The notes: generated from the letters alone by a model not told the origin. A stretch of 9,064 nt of DNA from Planctomycetaceae bacterium (GCA_005789975.1 SXWC01000060.1:1-9064), one strand, 5' to 3'. Counted from the first letter of the stretch, positions 1 to 6,334 are shown. Numbers and translations are program-made.

Positions 1-1149
1 CGTCATGCCGCCGAGCTCGCCCGACTGCTCGTAGCGGTAGACGGTGCCAAACTCCGCCAGCCGCAGCGGCAGATCCTTGTAGCTGTGGGGCCGGGCCTTG
101 TAGATCATCGTGTGGTGCGGGCAGTTCATCGGTTTGAGCAGATACTGCTCGTCGTCGTTCATCACGATCGGCTTGAACTGGCTGTCGGCGTAGTAGGGAT
201 AGTGGCCCGAGATCTTGTAGAGATCGACCTTGCCGATGTGCGGCGTGTAGACCGGCTGGTAGCCACGGGCCGCCAGCTCGTCGCGGACGAAACTCTCGAG
301 CGTGCTGCGGAGGATCGCCCCCTTCGGCATCCAGAGCACGAGCCCCGAGCCCACGAGCGGGCTCGTCGTGAAGAGATCGAGCTGCTTGCCGAGCACGCGA
401 TGGTCGCGCTTGCGGGCTTCTTCGAGCGCCGCGAGGTGCGCGTCGAGATCCTCCTGCGAGAACCAGGCCGTGCCGTAGAGCCGCTGGAGCTGGGCGTTGG
501 CGGCGTCGCCCTTCCAGTAGGCGCCGGCGATGTTGGTGAGCTTGAAGGCGCCGATGCAGCCGGGGCTCGGCACGTGCGGCCCGCGGCAGAGATCGACGAA
601 CTCCCCCTGCCGGTAGAAGGAGAGCGTGGGATGGGCGGCGAGGCCCGTCTCGATGTGCTCGGCCTTGAGCGGCTGGTTGAGCCCGCGGACGAGTTCGGCG
701 GCCTGCCCGCGCGGCACCTCCACCCGCTCGAAGGCCTCGTCGGCCTCGATGATCCGCTTCATTTCGGCCTCGATCGCCGGGAGATCCTCGTCGGTGATCG
801 GGCGGGCGGCCCGCATGTCGTAATAGAAGCCCTCGCCCACCGTGGGCCCGAAGGCGAGCTCGACGCCCTCGAAGAGCCGCATCACGGCCCGGGCCATCAC
901 GTGGGCGGCCGAATGCCGCATCACGGGGAGCGCCCGCGGATCGCCGGCGAAGAGCGGCTCCACGGCCACGGTGCCCTCGGCGGGCAGCGGCGCGTCGAGG
1001 CCGACCGTTTTCCCGTCGAGGAGGGCCGCGATCGGCCGGCCCTTGCCCCTGCCGGATGCGGCGGCGGGGACACCGGCAAGGACTTCGGCCACGCGCGAGG
1101 CCGCGGGGCAATCGTGAACGGTGCCGTCGGAGAGGCGAACGTGGAGCAT
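1..1149 (-). CDS. thrS: Threonyl-tRNA synthetase, N-terminal part (runs off the left edge)
   Basis: This gene charges tRNA-Thr with threonine in the cytoplasm. The 383 codons visible, read leftward from ATG at 1149, stay open to base 1. Residues 1-66 or so form a TGS domain (starts [10 protein letters not shown]). The editing domain follows, with the [12 protein letters not shown] motif (HxxxH, His79 and His83) and the later [10 protein letters not shown] motif. The class II catalytic core then begins, with KPMNCPHH carrying the zinc-ligand Cys, and motif 2 [11 protein letters not shown] close to the window edge. The C-terminal part of the core and the anticodon-binding domain lie outside. 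The ATG at 1149 gives the expected TGS start; no clear Shine-Dalgarno precedes it. The gene is divergent from tRNA-Val across 165 bases. The family call is certain; only completeness is unknown. Confidence 0.97.
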   Translation of the reverse strand, partial: MLHVRLSDGTVHDCPAASRVAEVLAGVPAAASGRGKGRPIAALLDGKTVGLDAPLPAEGTVAVEPLFAGDPRALPVMRHSAAHVMARAVMRLFEGVELAFGPTVGEGFYYDMRAARPITDEDLPAIEAEMKRIIEADEAFERVEVPRGQAAELVRGLNQPLKAEHIETGLAAHPTLSFYRQGEFVDLCRGPHVPSPGCIGAFKLTNIAGAYWKGDAANAQLQRLYGTAWFSQEDLDAHLAALEEARKRDHRVLGKQLDLFTTSPLVGSGLVLWMPKGAILRSTLESFVRDELAARGYQPVYTPHIGKVDLYKISGHYPYYADSQFKPIVMNDDEQYLLKPMNCPHHTMIYKARPHSYKDLPLRLAEFGTVYRYEQSGELGGMT

Positions 1150-1200
1150 GGCGGGGCGCACAAAGGGGGTGGCAGGGCCGGGAAGGGGCGAAAAACGGAG

Positions 1201-1228
1201 CGTATCCGCGCCATCGCGGGGGAGACAA
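1201..1228 (-). promoter_or_regulatory. Candidate sigma70-type promoter for thrS
   Basis: Read on the minus strand, TTGTCT (1228-1223) and GATACG (1206-1201) are separated by 16 bases. They match the -35 and -10 consensus at about 4 of 6 and 3 of 6 positions. Transcription would start near 1194, leaving a leader of about 45 bases before the ATG at 1149. The position suits thrS but the match is weak and sigma preferences of the host are unknown. Confidence 0.25.
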
Positions 1229-1268
1229 GCGGAGTATGGTCGTTTCAGGCTCGACCTTCTGGAGTCGC

Positions 1269-1297
1269 TTGACTCGCTTCGTTTCACGCGCGAGACT
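1269..1297 (+). promoter_or_regulatory. Candidate sigma70-type promoter for tRNA-Val
   Basis: TTGACT at 1269-1274 matches the -35 consensus at five of six bases. With a 17-base spacer, GAGACT at 1292-1297 is a poor -10 (three of six). A start about seven bases further on would give a leader of roughly ten bases before the tRNA at 1315. The good -35 and the placement support it; the -10 does not. Confidence 0.35.
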
Positions 1298-1314
1298 CTG
1301 TAAGTCGGTTTCCC

Positions 1315-1388
1315 GGGCGATTAGCTCAGTTGGTTAGAGCACTAGCTCGACAAGCTAGGGGTCATAGGTTCGAGTCCTATATCGCCCA
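1315..1388 (+). tRNA. tRNA-Val, anticodon GAC
   Basis: A complete cloverleaf can be folded. The acceptor stem is GGGCGAT (1315-1321) with ATCGCCC (1381-1387). The D stem is GCTC/GAGC. The anticodon stem is CTAGC (1342-1346) with GCTAG (1354-1358), and the T stem is ATAGG/CCTAT around the loop TTCGAGT. The anticodon loop is TCGACAA, so the anticodon is GAC (1349-1351), which reads GUC and GUU valine codons. A35, C36 and discriminator A73 (1388) agree with known valine identity elements. CCA is not encoded, since TTTG follows, so it must be added enzymatically. Position 33 is C (1348) instead of the nearly universal U. The next gene starts 13 bases after the discriminator. Confidence 0.95.
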
Positions 1389-1401
1389 TTTGAAGACGGT
1401 C

Positions 1402-2664
1402 ATGCGGGATGTCGTGATCACCGGGACGGGCGTGGTCAGTCCCATCGGCATCGGGACCGACGCCTTTTGGGACGGTCTGGCGTCCGGCCGCAGCGGCGTG
1501 GGTCCGCTCACGCTGTTTGACGCCAGCGGCCTGCCGGTCGGTTTTGGGGGAGAAATCAGGGATTTCGATCCCAAGCGGCATGTGCGGCCGCGAAAGAGCC
1601 TCAAGGTGATGAGCCGCGAGATCCAGTTCGGATTCGCGGCGGCCGATCAGGCGCTCACGGCCGCGGGCATCGCCCCGGGCACGGTCCACCCCGACCGCTT
1701 CGGGGTGCTCTTCGGTGCCGACCTGATCTACGACGACATTCACGACCTGGAGGCGGTCTTCCGCAGTTGTCGCCACGACGGGCGGTTCGACTTCGATCGC
1801 TGGGCCGACGCCGCGATGGCGGAGATGTACCCGCTCTGGCTCCTCAAGCAACTGCCCAACATGATCGCCTCCCACGTGGCGATCTTCCACGACGCCCGCG
1901 GCCCCAACAACACCCTCGTGATCGGCGAGGTTTCGGCGCTGATGGCGGTCTCCGAGGCGGCCAGCGCCATCAGCCGCGGCCTGGCCGACGTGATGCTCGT
2001 CGGTGGCACGGGCAGCCGACTCCATCCGGGAGCCCTGGTGCTCCGGGGCGACGCCCTGCTCTCGCACCGCTGCGACGATGCCGCGGCAGCGAGCCGACCC
2101 TTCGATCGCGACCGCGACGGCATGGTCAACGGCGAGGGGGCGGCGGCGTTCGTGTTCGAATCTGCCGATCATGCCGCCCGCCGGGGCGCGACGGTGCTCG
2201 CCCGGCTGGGCGGGGCGGTCGGCCGCTGCGAGAAGCGGCGCGGGATCGGCGTGCCGCTGACCGGCGCCGCAATGGCGGCCGCCATCGACGCCGCACTCGG
2301 GGCCGCTGGGATCGGCTCCGGCGACGTTGGGCATGTCAACGCCAACGGGCTGTCCACGATCAACGAGGATCGAATCGAGGCGGAAGTGATCAGGGACCGG
2401 GTGGGCGACGTGCCGGTGACGGCGCCGAAGAGTTTCTTCGGCAATGCCGGCGCCGGCGGTGGCGCCCTGGAACTCGCGGCGAGCCTGATCGGCCTCGGCC
2501 GGGGCCTGATCCCGCCGACGCTCAACTACCAGTCGCCAGACCCGGCCTGTCCAGTCGGCGTCGTCCAGGGCGGCCCCGTGGCGGCCGGTGACGGCGCGAT
2601 TCTCAAACTCAGCACCGCCCGCACGGGGCAGGCCGCTGCGGCGGTGCTGCTGCCACCCGCCTGA
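1402..2664 (+). CDS. KS1: ketoacyl-synthase-fold protein lacking the whole Cys-His-His triad
   Basis: This 420-aa protein has the length and order of a FabF-type beta-ketoacyl-ACP synthase. It starts with VVITGTGVVSPIG, has ARGPNN (165-170) before the nucleophile elbow, DVMLVGG (196-202), the SRPFDRDRDGMVNGEGA block (231-247), HVNANG (311-316) and KSFFGNAGAGGG (343-354). An ungapped alignment of the elbow with E. coli FabF, recalled from memory, puts Glu176 where Cys163 belongs. The two catalytic histidines are Asn315 and Asn348; the conserved Lys (Lys343) remains. The FabF GFGG gating loop is replaced by STARTGQ. Condensation by the usual chemistry therefore seems impossible; a structural partner role like a chain-length factor, or another activity, is an inference. 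ATG 1402 was chosen because the motif VVITG must lie near the N-terminus; upstream in-frame codons fall in the tRNA. Only a weak GAAG precedes it. It is a paralogue of KS2 (6335-7600). Confidence 0.9.
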   Translation: MRDVVITGTGVVSPIGIGTDAFWDGLASGRSGVGPLTLFDASGLPVGFGGEIRDFDPKRHVRPRKSLKVMSREIQFGFAAADQALTAAGIAPGTVHPDRFGVLFGADLIYDDIHDLEAVFRSCRHDGRFDFDRWADAAMAEMYPLWLLKQLPNMIASHVAIFHDARGPNNTLVIGEVSALMAVSEAASAISRGLADVMLVGGTGSRLHPGALVLRGDALLSHRCDDAAAASRPFDRDRDGMVNGEGAAAFVFESADHAARRGATVLARLGGAVGRCEKRRGIGVPLTGAAMAAAIDAALGAAGIGSGDVGHVNANGLSTINEDRIEAEVIRDRVGDVPVTAPKSFFGNAGAGGGALELAASLIGLGRGLIPPTLNYQSPDPACPVGVVQGGPVAAGDGAILKLSTARTGQAAAAVLLPPA

Positions 2665-2695
2665 CTGTCGGCGGACAAAGTCGTCCAACAACCTC

Positions 2696-2718
2696 GTCCA
2701 CCCGGTCAAACGGTGGAC
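2696..2718. terminator. Hairpin in the convergent KS1/SDR gap (7-bp stem)
   Basis: GTCCACC (2696-2702) and GGTGGAC (2712-2718) form a perfect 7-bp stem with a 9-base loop, 31 bases after the KS1 stop. There is no T tract on either side. In the convergent gap it may help stop transcription from either direction. The same bases also take part in the copy A repeat dyad, so the two folds compete. Confidence 0.4.
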
Positions 2719-2719
2719 A

Positions 2720-2739
2720 GGCCGGGGGGCTCCCCGGCC
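2720..2739. terminator. Very GC-rich hairpin, candidate bidirectional terminator
   Basis: GGCCGGGG (2720-2727) and CCCCGGCC (2732-2739) form a perfect 8-bp G/C-only stem closed by GGCT. It lies about 55 bases behind the KS1 stop and about 50 bases behind the SDR stop, the right place for a shared terminator of two converging genes. It lacks a T tract, so it would be a non-canonical terminator or a stabilising 3'-end structure. Confidence 0.5.
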
Positions 2740-2760
2740 CACGATCTTCGCATCCCGCTC

Positions 2761-2786
2761 CGGCAGGCTCGTGTGAAAGCCTGCCG
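2761..2786 (-). terminator. 9-bp hairpin directly behind the SDR stop codon
   Basis: CGGCAGGCT (2761-2769) and AGCCTGCCG (2778-2786) form a perfect 9-bp stem with an 8-base loop. On the minus strand the stem begins one base after the TGA of the SDR gene (2790-2788). No T tract follows. It is a likely 3'-end structure of the SDR transcript, and part of it belongs to the copy A repeat. Confidence 0.5.
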
Positions 2787-2787
2787 C

Positions 2788-3894
2788 TCAGGAGGCGCCG
2801 AGCCGGAGGGATCGCATCGCGGACCGGGCCATCCTCGCGTGGCCGACGTCCACCAGCCACCGCCAGCAGTCTTCCACCGACTCCTCGAGGGGCCGGATCG
2901 TGTAGCCGAGTTCGCTTCGTGCGCGATCGCTCGAGTAGTGTTGCTGCAGGAGCGACATGCTGGCCGCCGCCGAGTTGAGCGGACCCTCGCGGCCCATGCA
3001 GCCGGCGACCAGATCGCCGACACGGCCCGCAAACCGGACCACCGGCGGCGGCGCCTCGCCGAGTGGCGGGCGGCGGCCGGCCACCCGGGCGAACAGGCTC
3101 CAGGCTTCGAGAAACGGCAGGTAATGGCCGCCGAGGATGTAGCGGCGGCCGCACTTCCCGGCCGTGATCGCCGCGATGATCGCCGCCGTGACGTCGCGGA
3201 CGTCGCCGAAGTGCTGCGATCCGGGCGGGGCGAACAGCCCCCGGCCTTCGCCGACCTCCAGGAGCATCCGACCGCTCGAGGGCTTCCAATCCCAGGGACC
3301 GAGCATGAACACCGGGTTGACGATCACGGCATCGAGCCCGCGGGCGACCTCGTCGAGAACGGCCTCCTCGGCCTCGCGCTTCGTGACCACATAGGGGCAC
3401 TCGACGAGGTTGCCGAAGGGCGTCTCCTCGTCGGCCGGTGATCCGTCCCCCGTGAGCCCCAGTGCGTTGACGCTCGAGACGTGGATCAGGCGGGCCCCTT
3501 CGCGACGGGCGGCCTGGGCCACCAGCCGCGTGCCCTCGACGTTGACACGGCGCATCTCCGCGAGCCGCCACCACCCCACGTGCACCATCGCGGCGGAGTG
3601 AATCACGATCCGCGCCCCCGTGACGGCCCGGCAGACCGAGTCGGCGTCGGTGACGTCGCCCACGATCCGTTCGACGTCAAGGCCGTCGAGCTCGCGATCC
3701 ACCGCACGCGAGCGGGTGAGCGTCCGCACCCGCCGCCCCTGATTGAGGAGCGTGCGGATCACGTTGTTGCCGACCAAGCCGGTACCGCCCGTCACCAGGC
3801 AGTCAACCCGCGTGGCGGCGGGCAGACCGCGGAACCCCGCGTCGAGGCGATCCTCGCGCTGGGGCAACGGCGGGGCAAACGGCAGAATGTCCAT
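2788..3894 (-). CDS. NAD(P)-dependent extended SDR (epimerase / dihydroflavonol-reductase-like)
   Basis: This 368-aa cytoplasmic oxidoreductase belongs to the extended short-chain dehydrogenase/reductase group. After an unusual lead of about 30 residues (MDILPFAPPL...) comes the Rossmann dinucleotide site TGGTGLVG (35-42). Further on are the HSAAMVHVGWW segment (99-109), a serine-containing strand HVSSVNALG (138-146), and the catalytic YVVTK (168-172). The block NPVFMLGPWDWKPSSGRML (193-211) and the C-terminal SELGYTIRPLEESVEDC (327-343) are typical of dihydroflavonol-4-reductase, 3-beta-HSD and HpnA-like proteins. The substrate cannot be read from the sequence: a nucleotide sugar, sterol-like or ketone substrate are all possible. 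ATG 3894 is the only good start near the Rossmann motif; codons upstream lack SDR features, and no Shine-Dalgarno is seen. The gene is convergent with KS1, so a joint pathway is possible but unproven. Confidence 0.9.
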   Translation of the reverse strand: MDILPFAPPLPQREDRLDAGFRGLPAATRVDCLVTGGTGLVGNNVIRTLLNQGRRVRTLTRSRAVDRELDGLDVERIVGDVTDADSVCRAVTGARIVIHSAAMVHVGWWRLAEMRRVNVEGTRLVAQAARREGARLIHVSSVNALGLTGDGSPADEETPFGNLVECPYVVTKREAEEAVLDEVARGLDAVIVNPVFMLGPWDWKPSSGRMLLEVGEGRGLFAPPGSQHFGDVRDVTAAIIAAITAGKCGRRYILGGHYLPFLEAWSLFARVAGRRPPLGEAPPPVVRFAGRVGDLVAGCMGREGPLNSAAASMSLLQQHYSSDRARSELGYTIRPLEESVEDCWRWLVDVGHARMARSAMRSLRLGAS

Positions 3895-3932
3895 GAGCGT
3901 TGAAACCAGGCGTCGAAACCGCGTCACCTGCG

Positions 3933-3962
3933 GCTCTAGAGCGTGTTTTCGGCCGCGGGCAA
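3933..3962 (-). promoter_or_regulatory. Candidate promoter of the SDR gene with a 10-bp palindrome
   Basis: On the minus strand TTGCCC (3962-3957) and TAGAGC (3938-3933) are 18 bases apart. They match -35 and -10 boxes at about four and three of six bases. The -10 overlaps the perfect palindrome GCTCTAGAGC (3933-3942), which could be an operator. The gap 3895-4080 must hold promoters for two divergent genes; no convincing box was found for the rightward one. Confidence 0.25.
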
Positions 3963-4065
3963 CCCCTCTCTGGAACGATTTTCCGCCGCCGATCGCAGCC
4001 TCATCATTTCCGAACCTTTTTTCCCTAGGCTGCGTAGAGGCATCAGGCACTGTCGCCCCGATGTC

Positions 4066-4072
4066 AGGGAGG
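4066..4072 (+). promoter_or_regulatory. Strong ribosome binding site that fixes the start at 4081
   Basis: AGGGAGG lies 8 bases before the ATG at 4081. It is the best Shine-Dalgarno sequence in the window and decides the start of the small acidic gene against the longer in-frame reading from 3943. Confidence 0.7.
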
Positions 4073-4080
4073 ATTCGCCG

Positions 4081-4359
4081 ATGAACCGCGACGATCTCGT
4101 GTTGCTCTGCCAATCGTTCGCCAGCCGGCGGAGCGGCTTCATCATGGGCCGCATGCGGCTCCACGCGGACAGCCCCGTGATCGATCCCGTGCCGGAGATT
4201 CTGCGGAGCTTCCGGCGGGCCGAGATCTCGGAGAGCGAAAAGAACGCCCTCATGTCGCTCGTCTGTGATCCGGACGAGGAGGCGGACTACTCGGCGGAGA
4301 CCGCCTGCGTGCGGGATCCTTATGCCGACGAGCAGGCCACCGACGCCGACGACGACTGA
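4081..4359 (+). CDS. Small acidic protein of unknown function
   Basis: A 92-aa soluble protein that I do not recognise. The N-terminal two thirds look helical with mixed charge (MNRDDLVLLCQSF, then RRAEISESEKNALMSL at 45-60). The last 30 residues are strongly acidic and end in DADDD. No signal peptide, membrane segment or clear metal-binding motif is present; its three cysteines (10, 62, 76) are scattered. A strong AGGGAGG supports ATG 4081, and base composition resembles the neighbours, so it is probably real. It is divergent from the SDR gene and ends 10 bases before the converging membrane-protein gene. The acidic tail could suit a protein-interaction or regulatory role, but that is a guess. 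Confidence 0.75.
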   Translation: MNRDDLVLLCQSFASRRSGFIMGRMRLHADSPVIDPVPEILRSFRRAEISESEKNALMSLVCDPDEEADYSAETACVRDPYADEQATDADDD

Positions 4360-4369
4360 GGGAGACGCC

Positions 4370-4639
4370 TCAGAAGGAAGAGCCCTTCATCGACAGGCTC
4401 TTCACCGTCAGCACGGCTCCGGCCGACATCAGCGCCAGGCCGAGCCACCGGGGCGGTTCGATCACCTTGCGGAGCGGCGCCGCCTGCCAGATCGCCTGCT
4501 GCGGCCCGGCACCCATCCGCGCTGCCACGAACGTGCTCGACTTCTCGCTGAGCGTGAACGACTGCACGACGCGGAACTGGATTCCCGCGAAGAACAGGAG
4601 CAGGCCGGCCAGCAACAGGTGGTGACGCTTGGGAAGCAT
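4370..4639 (-). CDS. Small membrane protein with two predicted helices
   Basis: An 89-aa hypothetical protein. Residues 1-7 are basic (MLPKRHH), then a hydrophobic helix spans about 8-20. A polar stretch follows (QSFTLSEKSST... to PLRKVIEPPR), and a second helix spans about 65-79 (WLGLALMSAGAVLTV). A basic N-terminus and a short C-terminus with KGSSF suggest both ends are cytoplasmic and the middle of about 40 residues faces the periplasm. The start is supported by GGAG (4649-4646), six bases before ATG 4639; the open frame continues upstream to 4939 but without protein-like character. No family is recognised. It is divergent from the outer-membrane gene and convergent with the acidic gene. 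Confidence 0.75.
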   Translation of the reverse strand: MLPKRHHLLLAGLLLFFAGIQFRVVQSFTLSEKSSTFVAARMGAGPQQAIWQAAPLRKVIEPPRWLGLALMSAGAVLTVKSLSMKGSSF

Positions 4640-4931
4640 CTTCGACTCCGGGATGCGGACGCCACGCCCGCCTCTTGCCGCATCATCGAATCGCGAAGGA
4701 CCGCCTCTCCAGCCCAGTCTTCCGCCGCGCGATGACGCCGGGTTTTCCGGATGAGCGGGCGGGCCCTGGCCGGGGTCGGTGGCCCCGCGGCGGGGGGTTC
4801 TGGGGGGAGTGCGCAGGAGATGGCGGTTCTTGCCGAAAATAACTGCGGAAACGGTTGTGCCGCTGACGATGATCCTGCGGTCTGCGAAGGCTTTTCCCTC
4901 GCTGGGCCCTGGAAAACGGACGAGGCCGAAC
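4640..4931. other. 292-base divergent intergenic region
   Basis: This gap separates the small membrane protein (minus) from the outer-membrane protein (plus) and must contain promoters for both. It contains a G/C-rich tract with two GGGGGG runs (4792-4797 and 4802-4807) separated by TTCT. The A-rich patch around 4835-4846 is the most promoter-like part, but no -35/-10 pair convinced me. No RNA gene, repeat copy or extra ORF with protein-like character was found. GAGG (4922-4925) serves as ribosome binding site for the GTG at 4932. Confidence 0.5.
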
Positions 4932-6320
4932 GTGACCACTCGCCTGAATCAACCGACCAAGCTTTTTGCGGTGTGTGTCCTTTGCTGCGGCGCGGGCCTC
5001 GCGGGCCGGGCAGCGGACGACCCGGTGTCATCGACCGGCGGCCCCGCCATTCCCGTCGTCATTGCGGCCCCCGACGACGTGCCGCCGCCGCTGGTCGTTC
5101 AGGACCGCATCCTGCTCGAACTGGACGACGACGCCGAGGTGATCGCCCCTCCCGCCGAGTCGATCATCCGCCGGGAGCCGCCCGCCGGATCGCCCCCGGA
5201 CATGGAGTCGCTCATGGACGCTCCGGCGATCCTCGAGGTCTCGTCGGGTGCCCTCGACGGCATGCTGATGGACGATTGCGAGATCGACGAGATGCCATAC
5301 GAGGCCAGTTCCGGCCGCTGGTTCCAGAATGGCGGCTGGTACGTGGGCGGCGAGTCGCTGTGGATGGAACGCGGCCGCAACAACCGGGTCAACATCGTCC
5401 AGGACGTCGCCCCGGATCCCGCGAATCCGACGCAGCTGTCGCTGATCTCCTACACGACCATGGCACAGCCCTTCAATGTCGCGCCGGGGGCCCGGGCCAC
5501 GATCGGCAAGTCGCTCGGCCGCGACTACCTCGACCGCGACCGCTTCCTGGAGTTTGTCTACTACGGCGGCATGACCTACGAGGACAACGACGGCTGGAAC
5601 GCCCGCGACAGGGGCACGCTCGTCACGCCCCTCAACTACAACGCCCCCGGCTTCAACAACGCCACCACCTACTTCACGTCGTTCAACTCCGACTTCAACA
5701 GCTGGGAATGGAACTACAAGCTCCGCCGGCGGCTGGGCCGCGACCAGCTCGTGATGTCCCCGGGGGGCAACTGGACACGGCACGCCGAACGCGGCTGGCT
5801 GCCCGCCCTCATCGTGGGCACGCGGCTGGCGTCCACGAACGAGGACTTCAGGCTCACCAGCAGCAGGCAGAACGTGGCACCCTCCGCGTTCAGCGGCGAC
5901 TACGTGATCAACACGTCCAACTGGCTGCTCGGGCTCAACCTCGGCGGCGAACTCATCAGCCAGAATGAGTTCTACTACTGGGGCATTCGCGGCCGTGCCG
6001 CCCCGGCACTCTCCCTCGGCAGCACCAACCAGACGGCCTTCGGGATCAACACGAGCCTGCCGCCGGGATCCCAGACGATCTCGTTCTCCGATCAGGCCAC
6101 CCGCACCGGCGCCGGCTTCATCGGCGACCTGACGATTCTCGCCGGCTGGCAGATCAACCCGAACTTCGCCCTCCAGATCGGCTACGACTTCCTCTGGGTC
6201 GCGGGGATGGCCACGGCCAACCGGCAGTTCAACCTCGACAACCGCGACAACAACGCGATCGATGTCGGTGGCCAGACCTTCTACAACGGCGTGTCGTTCG
6301 GCTTCAACGGCTCGTGGTGA
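4932..6320 (+). CDS. BBP7-like outer-membrane beta-barrel protein
   Basis: A 462-aa secreted protein. The N-terminus has a signal peptide: TTRLNQPTK, a hydrophobic core LFAVCVLCCGAGLAG (11-25), then a likely signal peptidase I site near GRA-ADD. A long linker rich in Pro, Asp and Glu (about 29-125) follows. From about 130 the protein alternates aromatic and polar residues in beta-barrel style (GWYVGGESLWMERG at 135-148, EFVYYGGMTYED). It ends with QIGYDFLWVAGM, then FYNGVSFGFNGSW, a terminal aromatic residue as expected for BamA-dependent barrels. This arrangement fits the BBP7 family of Planctomycetes; the function of that family is not established. GTG 4932 was chosen because it opens the signal peptide and has GAGG six bases before it; the in-frame ATG at 4869 would bury the signal. 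Its 3' end lies 14 bases from KS2, convergent. Confidence 0.85.
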   Translation: MTTRLNQPTKLFAVCVLCCGAGLAGRAADDPVSSTGGPAIPVVIAAPDDVPPPLVVQDRILLELDDDAEVIAPPAESIIRREPPAGSPPDMESLMDAPAILEVSSGALDGMLMDDCEIDEMPYEASSGRWFQNGGWYVGGESLWMERGRNNRVNIVQDVAPDPANPTQLSLISYTTMAQPFNVAPGARATIGKSLGRDYLDRDRFLEFVYYGGMTYEDNDGWNARDRGTLVTPLNYNAPGFNNATTYFTSFNSDFNSWEWNYKLRRRLGRDQLVMSPGGNWTRHAERGWLPALIVGTRLASTNEDFRLTSSRQNVAPSAFSGDYVINTSNWLLGLNLGGELISQNEFYYWGIRGRAAPALSLGSTNQTAFGINTSLPPGSQTISFSDQATRTGAGFIGDLTILAGWQINPNFALQIGYDFLWVAGMATANRQFNLDNRDNNAIDVGGQTFYNGVSFGFNGSW

Positions 6321-6334
6321 GCCGCCGCACGGCG

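Larger units (their letters stand above)
2671..2784 (-). repeat. Copy A of an imperfect ~115-bp element behind the SDR gene
   Basis: Read on the minus strand, the element starts 3 bases after the stop codon of the SDR gene. It runs GCAGG, then GCGGGATGCG (2758-2749), then 47 bases, then GTGGAC-19 bases-GTCCGC (2701-2671). Copy B at 8335-8450 shows the same order, orientation and spacing, differing by about two single-base indels. In the last 37 bases about 26 positions match. The end dyad pairs fully in minus-strand RNA if one U-G pair is allowed. No target duplication or transposase is visible. I do not recognise the family; it may be a 3'-UTR element or an interspersed repeat. Confidence 0.6.

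Noticed and set aside
85..1272. 395-codon open frame on the plus strand opposite thrS
   Set aside because: The minus strand encodes unmistakable ThrS motifs; the plus reading is its complement and shows no domain.
1330..1401. 24-codon N-terminal extension of KS1
   Set aside because: It would translate most of the tRNA gene, and ketosynthases begin a few residues before VVITG.
1342..2742. 466-codon open frame on the minus strand across KS1
   Set aside because: It is antisense to a clear ketosynthase-fold gene. The translation is low-complexity Arg/Ala/Gly/His-rich, without motifs, and runs into the tRNA. High GC makes such frames common.
4377..4403. 8-bp inverted repeat GAAGAGCC/GGCTCTTC as terminator of the acidic gene
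   Set aside because: It lies within the 3' coding end of the converging membrane gene, has an 11-base loop and no T tract; it may be chance in Lys/Ser codons.
4792..4807. Two G6 runs as a G-quadruplex in the leader of the outer-membrane gene
   Set aside because: Only two long runs with a 4-base gap; four separate runs of three are not present without splitting them, and GC-rich DNA yields such runs often.
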